From Microbacterium sp. (GTDB taxonomy: Bacteria; Actinomycetota; Actinomycetes; Actinomycetales; Microbacteriaceae), in assembly GCA_017306415.1 (NCBI GenBank), contig JAFKIL010000002.1, positions 532,605-596,604 on the forward strand: a stretch of DNA of 64,000 nucleotides, read 5' to 3'. Each line of letters starts with the position of its first letter. Position 1 is the first letter of the stretch. This document shows positions 26,780-34,423 of this stretch, piece by piece. Made by a program: the position numbers and the translations under genes. The notes below the pieces were generated by a model, which saw only the letters and a list, made by a program, of their open reading frames with translations, had not been told where the DNA came from and made no database searches.

Positions 26780-27514
26780 TCAATGGAACGCGGCGGCGCC
26801 ATTGACCGCGACCACTGTCCCCGAGGCGAAGCCGCCTGCCTCCGATGCGAGGTACACCGTCGCCGCGGCGACGTCGGCGGGCGTGCCGGCTCGTCGAAGC
26901 GGGGTGGCGGCTATGGTCGCGCGCTGGTCGGCTTCCGGAGTGAAGCGCTCATGGAACGGCGTCTCGAGGATGAGCCCAGGGGCTACCGCGGAGACGGCGA
27001 TCCCGCGGGGCCCGAGCTCCTTCGCCAGAGCCCGGGTGAGGCCCTCGACACCCGCCTTGGCCGCGGCATACGCGCCGGCTCCCTGGCCGCCGCCGTTGTG
27101 GGCCGCCAGCGAGGAGATGTTCACGATGCGCCCGCCCTCGCTCATCAGCGGCAGGGCAGCGCGCACGACGTAGAAGACGCTCGAGAGGTTCAGTTCGATG
27201 ACGTGCTGCCAATGCGCGTCATCGGCCGCATCCATCGGCCGGCGAGCGACGAGGCCCCCGGCATTGTTGACGAGCACGTCGATACGACCCCCGAGTGCCT
27301 CCCCGATCCGGGGCACTGTCTTCGTCACCGCTGCACTGTCGGTGACATCCAACCGCTCTGCGATGACCCGGTCGGCCACATGCTCGGGAACGGGCGAGGC
27401 ATTCGTCGTGATCGCGACGCGGTCGCCCCCGCTGAGGAACGCCTCGGCGATGCCGAGCCCTATGCCGGTCGCGCCTCCCGTGATCAGAACGGTTCGTGCG
27501 GAGGGTGCGGTCAT
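26780..27514 (-). CDS. SDR oxidoreductase (candidate sugar or sugar-acid dehydrogenase)
   Basis: The 244-residue protein is a classical short-chain dehydrogenase. It has the NAD(P) loop TGGATGIGLG, NNAG at about residue 85, catalytic Ser in NISSLAAH, and YAAAK. The acceptor is not visible from sequence. In this locus it could oxidise L-fucose to the lactone or 2-keto-3-deoxy-L-fuconate to the diketo acid, both done by SDRs in the known pathway. ATG 27514 is chosen because the Rossmann motif begins about nine residues later. It lies 41 bases after the next SDR on the same strand, so the two are probably one operon with lacI 2. Confidence 0.9.
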   Translation of the reverse strand: MTAPSARTVLITGGATGIGLGIAEAFLSGGDRVAITTNASPVPEHVADRVIAERLDVTDSAAVTKTVPRIGEALGGRIDVLVNNAGGLVARRPMDAADDAHWQHVIELNLSSVFYVVRAALPLMSEGGRIVNISSLAAHNGGGQGAGAYAAAKAGVEGLTRALAKELGPRGIAVSAVAPGLILETPFHERFTPEADQRATIAATPLRRAGTPADVAAATVYLASEAGGFASGTVVAVNGAAAFH

Positions 27515-27555
27515 GGAGATCTCCGTCTCGGTCGGAACAGGGGACGCGTTGTCGT

Positions 27556-28278
27556 TCAATGTGCGGTCGGCCGCATGACGACCTCGCTGACAGTCGCCCG
27601 AACAGGGAGCCGGATGACGGCGAGGCACATATCGGCGACGTCCTCCGGGCGCAGCGCTCCTGCCAGCTCCTCGGGCGAAGGCGGCGTCGGGCGGTGGCGG
27701 ATGAAGCCGGTGTCGATGAGGCCCGGGGAGATCGTCGTGACCCGTACCCCGTCACTGCCGGTCTCGAGCGCGGTGGCGCGCGCGAGTGCGGCCAGACCGG
27801 CTTTGCTGGCCTGGTAGGCGGCCCCCGACATGTCGGGGACAAGAGCAGCGACGGAAGAGATGTGGATGAGCAGTCCGCCCCCGCCGGCGCGGAAGCCGGG
27901 AAGGACCGCACGGGTCAGCAGGAAGGCCGCGGTGAGGTTGGTGTCGAGCAGGGAACGCCAGCCGGCCTCGTCCACCTCGTCGAGGCGACGGGCTTTGAGA
28001 TTCAGGCCGACCGCGTTGACCACGACGTCGATGCCGCCCGCGTCGCGCCGCAGCGCCTCGACAGCGTCGTCGACCTCCGCCGCAGAGGTCGCATCGGCGA
28101 CCGCGATGTGCGCGGTCCCGCGGTCCTCGGCCACCTCTGCTCGCACGGCATCGAGGCTGTGCCGATCCCGTCCGAGCAGCAGGACTGTCGCGCCATCCGA
28201 CGCCGCGGCCAGTGCGACGGCGCGACCGACCCCGCCGGCGGCGCCGGCGATCAGCACTCTGGCTCCGGATGCGGTCAT
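27556..28278 (-). CDS. SDR oxidoreductase (second, operon with lacI 2)
   Basis: The 240-residue short-chain dehydrogenase has the loop AGAAGGVGRA, NAVG in place of the usual NNAG, catalytic Ser in HISSVAAL, and YQASK. Family members of this size act on sugars, sugar acids or polyols with NAD(P). Its ATG overlaps the stop of lacI 2 by four bases (ATGA), which shows translational coupling. The role in fucose oxidation is inferred from context. Confidence 0.9.
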   Translation of the reverse strand: MTASGARVLIAGAAGGVGRAVALAAASDGATVLLLGRDRHSLDAVRAEVAEDRGTAHIAVADATSAAEVDDAVEALRRDAGGIDVVVNAVGLNLKARRLDEVDEAGWRSLLDTNLTAAFLLTRAVLPGFRAGGGGLLIHISSVAALVPDMSGAAYQASKAGLAALARATALETGSDGVRVTTISPGLIDTGFIRHRPTPPSPEELAGALRPEDVADMCLAVIRLPVRATVSEVVMRPTAH

Positions 28279-29309
28279 GCGATTCTCCGTTCCGTCGAGG
28301 CGCGCACCACGAGCGTCGGCGGGAAGACGAGCGAGCTCCTCGGCTCGCCGACACCGGCGCCGTCCACCGTGAGGCGGACGACTGCCTCGGCCATCTCGCG
28401 CAGTGGCTGCCGAACAGTGGTCAGGGCGGGCGAGATGAGGCTCCCGATCGGGGTGTCGTCGAACCCGACGACGGCGAACTCGGCGACATCTCGGCCCGCA
28501 TCCCGAAGGGTGGCGGATGCGCTCAGAGCGACCATGTCGTTGACGGCGACCACGGCGGTGGGCGGGTCGTCGAGCGTCAGCACGGCGTGAACCGCCGCGC
28601 GTGCGAGCGGGCCGCTGTCCGCGTCGCCCAGGTCGGACGAAGAGGGCACGAGTGCCTCATCGAGTGGGATGCCGTTCTCCGCGAGCGCTCGGACGTAGCC
28701 GGCGAAGCGGCGCTGCCGGCTGATCGTCCGCATCGCCCCGGATACGAACGCGATGCGCCGATGGCCTTGCTCGATGAGGTGCTGCGTGGCCATCCACGCG
28801 CCGGCTTCATTGTCGATGCTGACGTTCAGCAGTTCCGGCGGGTCGGTCTCCTGGTGCTCGCGGTCGAACGCGATGATCTGGACGCCGGCGTCCATGGCGG
28901 GCCGCAGGTGGTCGAGCGACGGGAGCGAGGTGGAGAGCACGATGTGCTCGATGCCGTCGGCCCAGAGCTGCTCCACGTAGGCGCGCTCGCGCTCCGGATC
29001 GCGCTCCGTGTTGCAGAGGTAGATCTGCCGTCCGTGCGCATGGAACGCCGCTTCGAGGTGGGCCGCCCACGATCCCCAGAACGGGTTGGCCACGGAGGGG
29101 ACGATGAGTCCCAACGTGGGGTTCGGGGCGCCGCGCAATTGCCGGGCCACCCGGTTCGGCCGGTAGGAGAGGGACTCCATGGCCTCGAGTACGCGCCGGC
29201 GCGTCTCCGGCTGCATGAGGTGCTCGCGTGCGTTGAGGAGGTTCGAGACCGTGGAGGGCGAGACTCCGGCGGCCTGAGCGACATCCCTGATGGTCGCGAT
29301 CGCTCTCAC
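28275..29309 (-). CDS. LacI-family regulator 2 of the fucosyl-sugar locus
   Basis: The protein has a standard LacI HTH (IRDVAQAAGVSPSTVSNLLN, hinge near RVARQLRG) and a sugar-binding core (LGLIVPSVANPFW, IEQGHRRIAFVSG, AVVAVNDMVALS, FAVVGFDDTP). The start is unclear. GTG 29309 is adopted, but it abuts GAGGAG with no spacing. Family alignment suggests translation from ATC 29300, which has AGGAGGTG at ideal distance; a GTG at 29348 would lie inside the tandem operator. It is divergent from the isomerase gene and co-directional with two SDR genes, which it probably controls together with itself. Confidence 0.88.
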   Translation of the reverse strand: MRAIATIRDVAQAAGVSPSTVSNLLNAREHLMQPETRRRVLEAMESLSYRPNRVARQLRGAPNPTLGLIVPSVANPFWGSWAAHLEAAFHAHGRQIYLCNTERDPERERAYVEQLWADGIEHIVLSTSLPSLDHLRPAMDAGVQIIAFDREHQETDPPELLNVSIDNEAGAWMATQHLIEQGHRRIAFVSGAMRTISRQRRFAGYVRALAENGIPLDEALVPSSSDLGDADSGPLARAAVHAVLTLDDPPTAVVAVNDMVALSASATLRDAGRDVAEFAVVGFDDTPIGSLISPALTTVRQPLREMAEAVVRLTVDGAGVGEPRSSLVFPPTLVVRASTERRIA

Positions 29310-29333
29310 CTCCTCTGTTCGACCGATACGCCG

Positions 29334-29368
29334 ACTGTATCGTTGCACTGGCTACTGTATCGTTGCAC
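29334..29368. repeat. Tandem 15-base direct repeat, putative operator pair
   Basis: ACTGTATCGTTGCAC occurs at 29334-29348 and again at 29354-29368, a 20-base period (two helical turns). The core TGTATCGTTGCA is an imperfect palindrome about a central CG, as in LacI-family sites. It lies between the divergent lacI 2 and isomerase genes and could control both. Confidence 0.6.
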
Positions 29369-29403
29369 GAAATTCCCGACGTGATCGAACCGAGGAGTCC
29401 GCC

Positions 29404-30237
29404 ATGCCACACCCCGATCCCACGACGACGTGGAGCGTCTTCACAAAACCGTGGCGAGAGCCACACATCGGTGCTCTCGGCGAGCTGGTGGCGGACATGG
29501 GTTTCGACGCCGTCGAACTCCCTGTGCGGCCGGGCTACCAGGTCACGCCGGAGCATGTGACGACCGCCCTGCCGGCCGCTGTGCGCGAACTCGCGCGAGC
29601 CGGGATCGCGGTCGCGAGCGTCGCCTCGGGCACGGACGAGGCGACGTTCGCGGCGTGCGCGGAAGCCGGCGTGCCGTTCATCCGGATCATGGTGCCCATC
29701 GGGCCCGACGGTTACACCGCAACCGGCGCGGCGATCCGTCAGACGCTCGCCGACCTCTCCGAGCGGGCCGAACGCCACGGAGTCCGCGTCGCGATCCAGC
29801 CGCACTACGACGACTACATCTCCGACTCCTCGGAGCTCGCGGCGCTCCTCCGCGATGTCGATCCGCGATTCGTGGCCGCGATCTGGGACGCCGCGCATGA
29901 CGCCCTCGCGCGCAAGCGGCCAGAGAACGGCCTCGAACTGCTATGGCCGTGGCTGGGCATCGTGAACCTCAAGAGCGCGCACTATGAGCGAGTCGGCGAC
30001 CCGGCCTCACCGGACGCGGACCCTGTGTGGGAACCTGTCTTCACCGATGCCCGCAGCGGCATGGCGGAATGGAGCCGCGCGATCCGCTACCTCGTCGCGC
30101 GTGAGTTCACCGGCCCGATCTGCCTCACCGCGGAATACACCGACGAGAGAGACCTCGTCGCGAAGGTGACGCGAGATCTCGAATACGCACGAAGCCTTCG
30201 AACCGCTGCTCAGGGCGTCGCGGGGGCGGTCCGATGA
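29404..30237 (+). CDS. Sugar phosphate isomerase/epimerase-like TIM-barrel protein
   Basis: The 277-residue protein belongs to the xylose-isomerase-like TIM-barrel family. It shows the N-terminal MGFDAVELPVRPGY, then RVAIQPHYDDYISDSSEL (metal-site His and Asp), WDAAHDALAR and VNLKSAHYERV, which mirror the metal ligands of the family. Substrates range over sugars, inositols and keto sugars, so the exact reaction is unknown. ATG 29404 has GAGGAG upstream. Its stop overlaps the next ATG by four bases. Confidence 0.85.
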   Translation: MPHPDPTTTWSVFTKPWREPHIGALGELVADMGFDAVELPVRPGYQVTPEHVTTALPAAVRELARAGIAVASVASGTDEATFAACAEAGVPFIRIMVPIGPDGYTATGAAIRQTLADLSERAERHGVRVAIQPHYDDYISDSSELAALLRDVDPRFVAAIWDAAHDALARKRPENGLELLWPWLGIVNLKSAHYERVGDPASPDADPVWEPVFTDARSGMAEWSRAIRYLVAREFTGPICLTAEYTDERDLVAKVTRDLEYARSLRTAAQGVAGAVR

Positions 30238-31244
30238 GCGCTGCGGAGCGCGGTCCGGTGCGCGTCGCCGTGATCGGCGCGGGGCAGATGGCCAACCTGG
30301 TGCACTATCCGTCGTTGACCTCGCTGGCGGATGTGGAGGTCGTCGGCATCTGCGATCTCTCGGCGGAGCGCCTCCGGGAGACCGGCGAGCGGTGGGGCAT
30401 CACTGCGCTGTTCAGCGACTGGTCGCTGATGATCGACGAGACGCATCCTGAGGCCGTGTACGTCATCGGGCCACCCGAGCTGATGTTCGGTATCTGGTGC
30501 GCGTGCCTCGTACGGGGGCTCGACCTCTTCGTCGAGAAGCCGCTCGGCCTGACGCTCCATCAGGCGCGCACGCTCGCTCGCCTCGCCGACGAGAACGGCT
30601 GCGTCACGCAGGTCGGTTTTCAGCGGCGCTCGTCCCCACTGCTGGGGCGCATGGTCGCCCGGGTTCGCGAGCGTGGCCAGGTGGTCCATGCGGTGTGCCG
30701 GTTCTACAAGAGCGACCCGACCCCGATGGTGTCGGCGCGCGACCGGATGATGGACGACGGCGTCCATGTGATCGATACCCTCCGGCACCTCTGCGGTGGC
30801 GAGGTGCTCGCGGTGTCGGATGTGACGCGCAGGGTGAAGGTCGACGACATCAACGTGATCGCGGCGACCCTCGAGTTCGACACGGGCGCAGTGGGTGTGA
30901 TGATCGCGAACTGGACGAGCGGCCGGAGGACCTTCGGAGTGGAAGTCCACGGGGTGGGAATCATGGCGGAGGCCGACCTCGAGGTCGGCGGAACCGTGTG
31001 GGACGCCGACGGGCAGGAGGATCTGGATGCCGCCGAGGTGGCGGGTTCGGCGGACCTTCACGTGCGCGGAGGCTTCCGCGACAAGAGTGCAGAATTCATC
31101 GAGGCGGTACGTACCCGTCGTCTCCCCTCGTCGCATTTCGGCGATGCGCTGAAGACGATGACCGTCGCCGAGACCATCCTTGCGCACGATCTACTGCGAG
31201 GAGCGGACTGCACGAAACGTTTAGCGCTTGGGGAAGGCTATTGA
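30234..31244 (+). CDS. Gfo/Idh/MocA-family oxidoreductase
   Basis: The 336-residue protein has an N-terminal Rossmann domain (VAVIGAGQMANLVHYPSL), the family signature VEKPLGLTLHQARTL with the catalytic-region EKP, and a C-terminal alpha/beta substrate domain. Members use NAD(P) to oxidise or epimerise sugars. In pairs with an isomerase-like TIM barrel, as here, they often form a keto-sugar step. It is coupled by ATGA overlap to the previous gene and is followed by the regulated promoter of the transporter operon. Confidence 0.9.
   Translation: MSAAERGPVRVAVIGAGQMANLVHYPSLTSLADVEVVGICDLSAERLRETGERWGITALFSDWSLMIDETHPEAVYVIGPPELMFGIWCACLVRGLDLFVEKPLGLTLHQARTLARLADENGCVTQVGFQRRSSPLLGRMVARVRERGQVVHAVCRFYKSDPTPMVSARDRMMDDGVHVIDTLRHLCGGEVLAVSDVTRRVKVDDINVIAATLEFDTGAVGVMIANWTSGRRTFGVEVHGVGIMAEADLEVGGTVWDADGQEDLDAAEVAGSADLHVRGGFRDKSAEFIEAVRTRRLPSSHFGDALKTMTVAETILAHDLLRGADCTKRLALGEGY
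31213..31224. promoter_or_regulatory. LacI-type operator, upstream of -35
   Basis: CGAAACGTTTAG is palindromic at 10 of 12 bases about the central CG. It lies within the end of the Gfo/Idh gene, 16 bases before the -35 element of the ABC operon. Confidence 0.5.
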
Positions 31245-31270
31245 CTTCGCAACCCCAACACTCCTACCAT
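31241..31270 (+). promoter_or_regulatory. Promoter of the ABC/glycosidase operon
   Basis: TTGACT at 31241 and TACCAT at 31265 are separated by 18 bases, close to the main sigma-factor consensus. Operator-like palindromes lie on both sides, so repression by looping or blocking is plausible. Confidence 0.65.
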
Positions 31271-31280
31271 CACTGGAAGT

Positions 31281-31292
31281 CGTAACGTTTCG
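31281..31292. promoter_or_regulatory. LacI-type operator, just after the transcription start
   Basis: CGTAACGTTTCG is palindromic at 10 of 12 bases and lies about 68 bases centre to centre from the site at 31213. It is positioned to block early elongation. Confidence 0.5.
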
Positions 31293-31313
31293 CTCTAACT
31301 CGAGGAGGAGTTC

Positions 31314-32585
31314 ATGAAGTCACTGTGGAATAGCAGAAGGGGGCCGGGACGCGTCGGCGTCTCGGTCGTGGTCGCGGGGGTGCTCGCCCTCGGCCTCGCC
31401 GCATGTTCGGGAGGCGGAGACGGGACGTCCGGCCTCGACGGCAACACCCTGAAGATGTACACCTGGATCGGCGGGAAGGCCGACAAGCAGCAGTGGAGCG
31501 ACTACATCGCGGGAGGCAAGCACGCCGACCCGCAGATGTCGGTGAGCTTCTCCGGCCCGCCGATCGGTGACTATTACACCAAGCTGCCGACCGTGATGAG
31601 GAGCAGTAGCGCGCCTTGCCTGGTCACGTTCCAGAACGGACGCGTGGGCCAGTACGTGCAGGGGCTGGAGCCGCTGGACGACCTGGCGAAGAAGAACAAG
31701 GTCGACTTGACGGCATACAGCTCGGCGATGCTCGAGCAGCTCAGCGTCGACGGGAAGCTGTACTCGCTCCCGTTCAACGCCGGTCCCACCGTGGTTCTCT
31801 ACAACAAGAAGATGTTCAAGGACGCCGGTGTGGCCGAACCCAGCAACAACTGGACGACCGACGACTTCATCGCGGCAGCGAAGGCGACCACGAGGAACGG
31901 CGTGTACGGCTTCGCCATCCCGCAGGGCTCGAACCCGATCAGCACGCTCATGGCGGCCGATGGCCACCCCTGGGCGGACAAGAACGGGCCGAAGCTGGAC
32001 GACCCCAACTTCGAGGCGGCCCTGCAGCTGCTCGTCGACCTGTCGAACAAGTACAAGGTCGCGAAGCCGCTGGAGGCAGCGGCGGGCGGCACGTTCCCGG
32101 ACATCGACGCGTTCAACACCGGGCAGTCGGCCATGGAGATGCAGGGACTGTGGGATCTGCAGCACGCGCAGCAGAGCCTCGGCAAGGACAACGTCGGCAT
32201 CGCGGTGATCCCCAGCAAGAGCGGCACCTCGAAGGGGTTCATCGGCGGATCGGGCTTCGGTATCACGAAGACCTGCGGCGACAAGCAGAAGGCGTTCAAG
32301 GCCATCGAGGCGATGACGAGCAAGAGCGGGTTGGACTTCGTGACGAAGTCGCAGGCCTCCGTCCCGGCGCGGCTCGACTCGCTGGACGCCTGGTCCAAGA
32401 ACGTCGGATCGCCGGAGTTCACCGCGGTCATCAAGCAGATGACCGGTGACGCGACGCCGTCGCCTGTTCCTTCGAACCAAGCTCAGATCGACACCCTTCT
32501 GACGCAGTACGAGGTGAACGCCTTCTCGGGCAAGAACACGGTCGCCGAGGTGCTGCAGCAGGTGAAGGCCGGCCTCGCGCAATGA
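31314..32585 (+). CDS. ABC sugar importer, solute-binding lipoprotein
   Basis: The 423-residue protein is a family 1 extracellular solute-binding protein. Its N-terminus has a basic region and a lipobox ending LGLAAC (Cys near residue 29), so it is tethered outside the membrane. The body shows SLPFNAGPTVVLYNKKMFKDAG, a hallmark of sugar-binding proteins of the MalE/UgpB type. It would hand an oligosaccharide to the two permeases that follow. No ATPase gene is in the locus; such importers commonly share MsmK-like ATPases. GAGGAG precedes the ATG, and the stop overlaps the next start. Confidence 0.93.
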   Translation: MKSLWNSRRGPGRVGVSVVVAGVLALGLAACSGGGDGTSGLDGNTLKMYTWIGGKADKQQWSDYIAGGKHADPQMSVSFSGPPIGDYYTKLPTVMRSSSAPCLVTFQNGRVGQYVQGLEPLDDLAKKNKVDLTAYSSAMLEQLSVDGKLYSLPFNAGPTVVLYNKKMFKDAGVAEPSNNWTTDDFIAAAKATTRNGVYGFAIPQGSNPISTLMAADGHPWADKNGPKLDDPNFEAALQLLVDLSNKYKVAKPLEAAAGGTFPDIDAFNTGQSAMEMQGLWDLQHAQQSLGKDNVGIAVIPSKSGTSKGFIGGSGFGITKTCGDKQKAFKAIEAMTSKSGLDFVTKSQASVPARLDSLDAWSKNVGSPEFTAVIKQMTGDATPSPVPSNQAQIDTLLTQYEVNAFSGKNTVAEVLQQVKAGLAQ

Positions 32586-33541
32586 CATTCGTGCGTCTGG
32601 ATCGTTCGGAGGAAGAGGTCTCCGAAGGGTCCGTCGCCCAACCCGAGCGCCCGAGGGGCCGGCTTCGTCGCCGGCTCCTCGGGGGCCCACGCTGGGTGGG
32701 GTGGGCCTTCGTACTCCCCGGGCTCATCGGCCTGGCAGTATTCATCGTCATCCCGCAGCTCGCCTCGCTGATCCTGGGATTCAGCGACTCGACCCTGCTG
32801 GGAGGCACCCAGTTCACCGGCGCGGAGAACTACGCCCGGCTGCTGCGCGACCCGCAGTTCCTCAACAGCGTCATGGTGACGGCGATCTTCGTGCTCGTCT
32901 ATGTCCCGGCGAATATCGCGATCTCGATGGCGATGGCGCTGTGGCTGAAGACGCGAATCGCGGGCCGCAACTGGCTCCGGGTGATCTTCCTGATCCCGGC
33001 GCTGTCACCGATGGTGGCGAACGCCGCGGTCTTCCGTCTGCTCTTCCAGAAGGACGGTGCCGTCAACCAGGCGCTGGCGGGGATCGGACTGGCCCCCATT
33101 CCGTGGCTCAGCGACGGGAATTGGGCGTTGACCGTGGTGATCGGCGTCTCGCTGTGGCAGTCGTTCGGGTACAACATGATCGTGCTCGGCGCCGGTATCG
33201 ACTCGATCAGCCCCGACGTCATCGCTGCGTCGCGGATCGACGGGGCGGGCCGGTTCCGCCGCTTCTTCTCGATCACGTTGCCGTTGGTCAGCCCTGCACT
33301 GTTCTTCACCACGGTGCTGACCGTGATCGGCGCCTGGCAGACCTTCGCCCAGGCCTACGTCATCACCGGCGGCGGCCCGGGCAACAGCACGATGACCATC
33401 ATGCTGTACCTCTATCAGACCGCATTCACGAACAACCAGCTCGGTTATGCGTCGGCCATCGCCACCGTGCTGTTCGTGATCATCGCGATCTTCACACTGT
33501 TCCAGCTCTGGGGGCAGAGGAAGTGGGTGCACTATGACTGA
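32582..33541 (+). CDS. ABC sugar importer, permease (MalF-like)
   Basis: The 319-residue protein has six predicted membrane helices and the cytoplasmic EAA-type loop (AASRIDGAGRFRRFFSITLPL, where the ATPase docks). An approximately 40-residue charged N-terminus precedes the first helix (WVGWAFVLPGLIGLAVFIVI). It overlaps the binding-protein gene at ATGA and the next permease by eight bases, showing tight coupling. Confidence 0.94.
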   Translation: MTFVRLDRSEEEVSEGSVAQPERPRGRLRRRLLGGPRWVGWAFVLPGLIGLAVFIVIPQLASLILGFSDSTLLGGTQFTGAENYARLLRDPQFLNSVMVTAIFVLVYVPANIAISMAMALWLKTRIAGRNWLRVIFLIPALSPMVANAAVFRLLFQKDGAVNQALAGIGLAPIPWLSDGNWALTVVIGVSLWQSFGYNMIVLGAGIDSISPDVIAASRIDGAGRFRRFFSITLPLVSPALFFTTVLTVIGAWQTFAQAYVITGGGPGNSTMTIMLYLYQTAFTNNQLGYASAIATVLFVIIAIFTLFQLWGQRKWVHYD

Positions 33542-34403
33542 GCACCAGTTGCCGGCATCCGGCCCGCGCTGGCGTCGCCGGGCACGGACCGTCGGCTTCG
33601 CCGCCAACACCACGGCCGCGTGGCTCTTCGCGCTCGTGTTCTCCTTCCCGCTGATCTGGACCTTCTTCACCGCGCTGAAGCCGGCGAACGAGGTGTTCGC
33701 AGCGCAGATCACGTTCATCGGTTCGAAGGTCCTCTGGTCGAACTTCGTGGACGCGTGGACGGAAGTCGACTTCGGGCGCCTGCTCCTGAACAGCTTGGTG
33801 GTAGCCGCGATCTCGACCGTGCTGACCCTGATCGTCGCGACCCTGACGGCCTTCGCTTTCGCGAGGCTGCGTTTCCCGGGCCGGAGCGCCGTCTTCCTGC
33901 TGTTCGTCATCACTCTGACCCTGCCGAGCGAAGTCGCCGTCGTTCCGCTGTTCCTCGGGTTCGACCAGGCGGGGCTCGCCGACACGTGGGTCGCGCTGAT
34001 CCTGCCGGGCCTGTTCGGAGCCTTCGGAGCGTTCCTGCTCCGGCAGTTCATGCTCCAGATCCCGGCGGAGCTGGAGGAGGCCGCCCGGCTCGACGGCGCG
34101 TCCACCTGGCGCATCCTGATCAGCGTCATCGTTCCGCTCGTTCGGCCCGCCCTGTCGGTGTTGGCGATCTTCTCCTTCCTCGGGAGCTGGAACAGCTTCC
34201 TCTGGCCGCTGATCATCCTCAACAGCTCGGAGAAGTGGACAATCCCGATCGGCATCGCCGGATTCACGACCCAGACCGGCACCCAGTGGCAGCTGCTGAT
34301 GGCAGCCTGCGTGATGACGATCGCCCCCGTGGTCGTCGTGGTCGCTTTTGCCCAGAGGCAGCTGGTGTCCGCGATCGGCGCGGGCGCCTTCGGCGGCCGT
34401 TGA
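33534..34403 (+). CDS. ABC sugar importer, permease (MalG-like)
   Basis: The 289-residue protein has six membrane helices and the EAA loop EEAARLDGASTWRILISVIVPL. It pairs with the preceding MalF-like permease to form the channel. The C-terminal region ends in helices typical of MalG. The stop is 20 bases before the fucosidase start, so the glycosidase genes are in the same transcript. Confidence 0.94.
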   Translation: MTEHQLPASGPRWRRRARTVGFAANTTAAWLFALVFSFPLIWTFFTALKPANEVFAAQITFIGSKVLWSNFVDAWTEVDFGRLLLNSLVVAAISTVLTLIVATLTAFAFARLRFPGRSAVFLLFVITLTLPSEVAVVPLFLGFDQAGLADTWVALILPGLFGAFGAFLLRQFMLQIPAELEEAARLDGASTWRILISVIVPLVRPALSVLAIFSFLGSWNSFLWPLIILNSSEKWTIPIGIAGFTTQTGTQWQLLMAACVMTIAPVVVVVAFAQRQLVSAIGAGAFGGR

Positions 34404-34423
34404 GCCCCACGAAACGGAGACGT

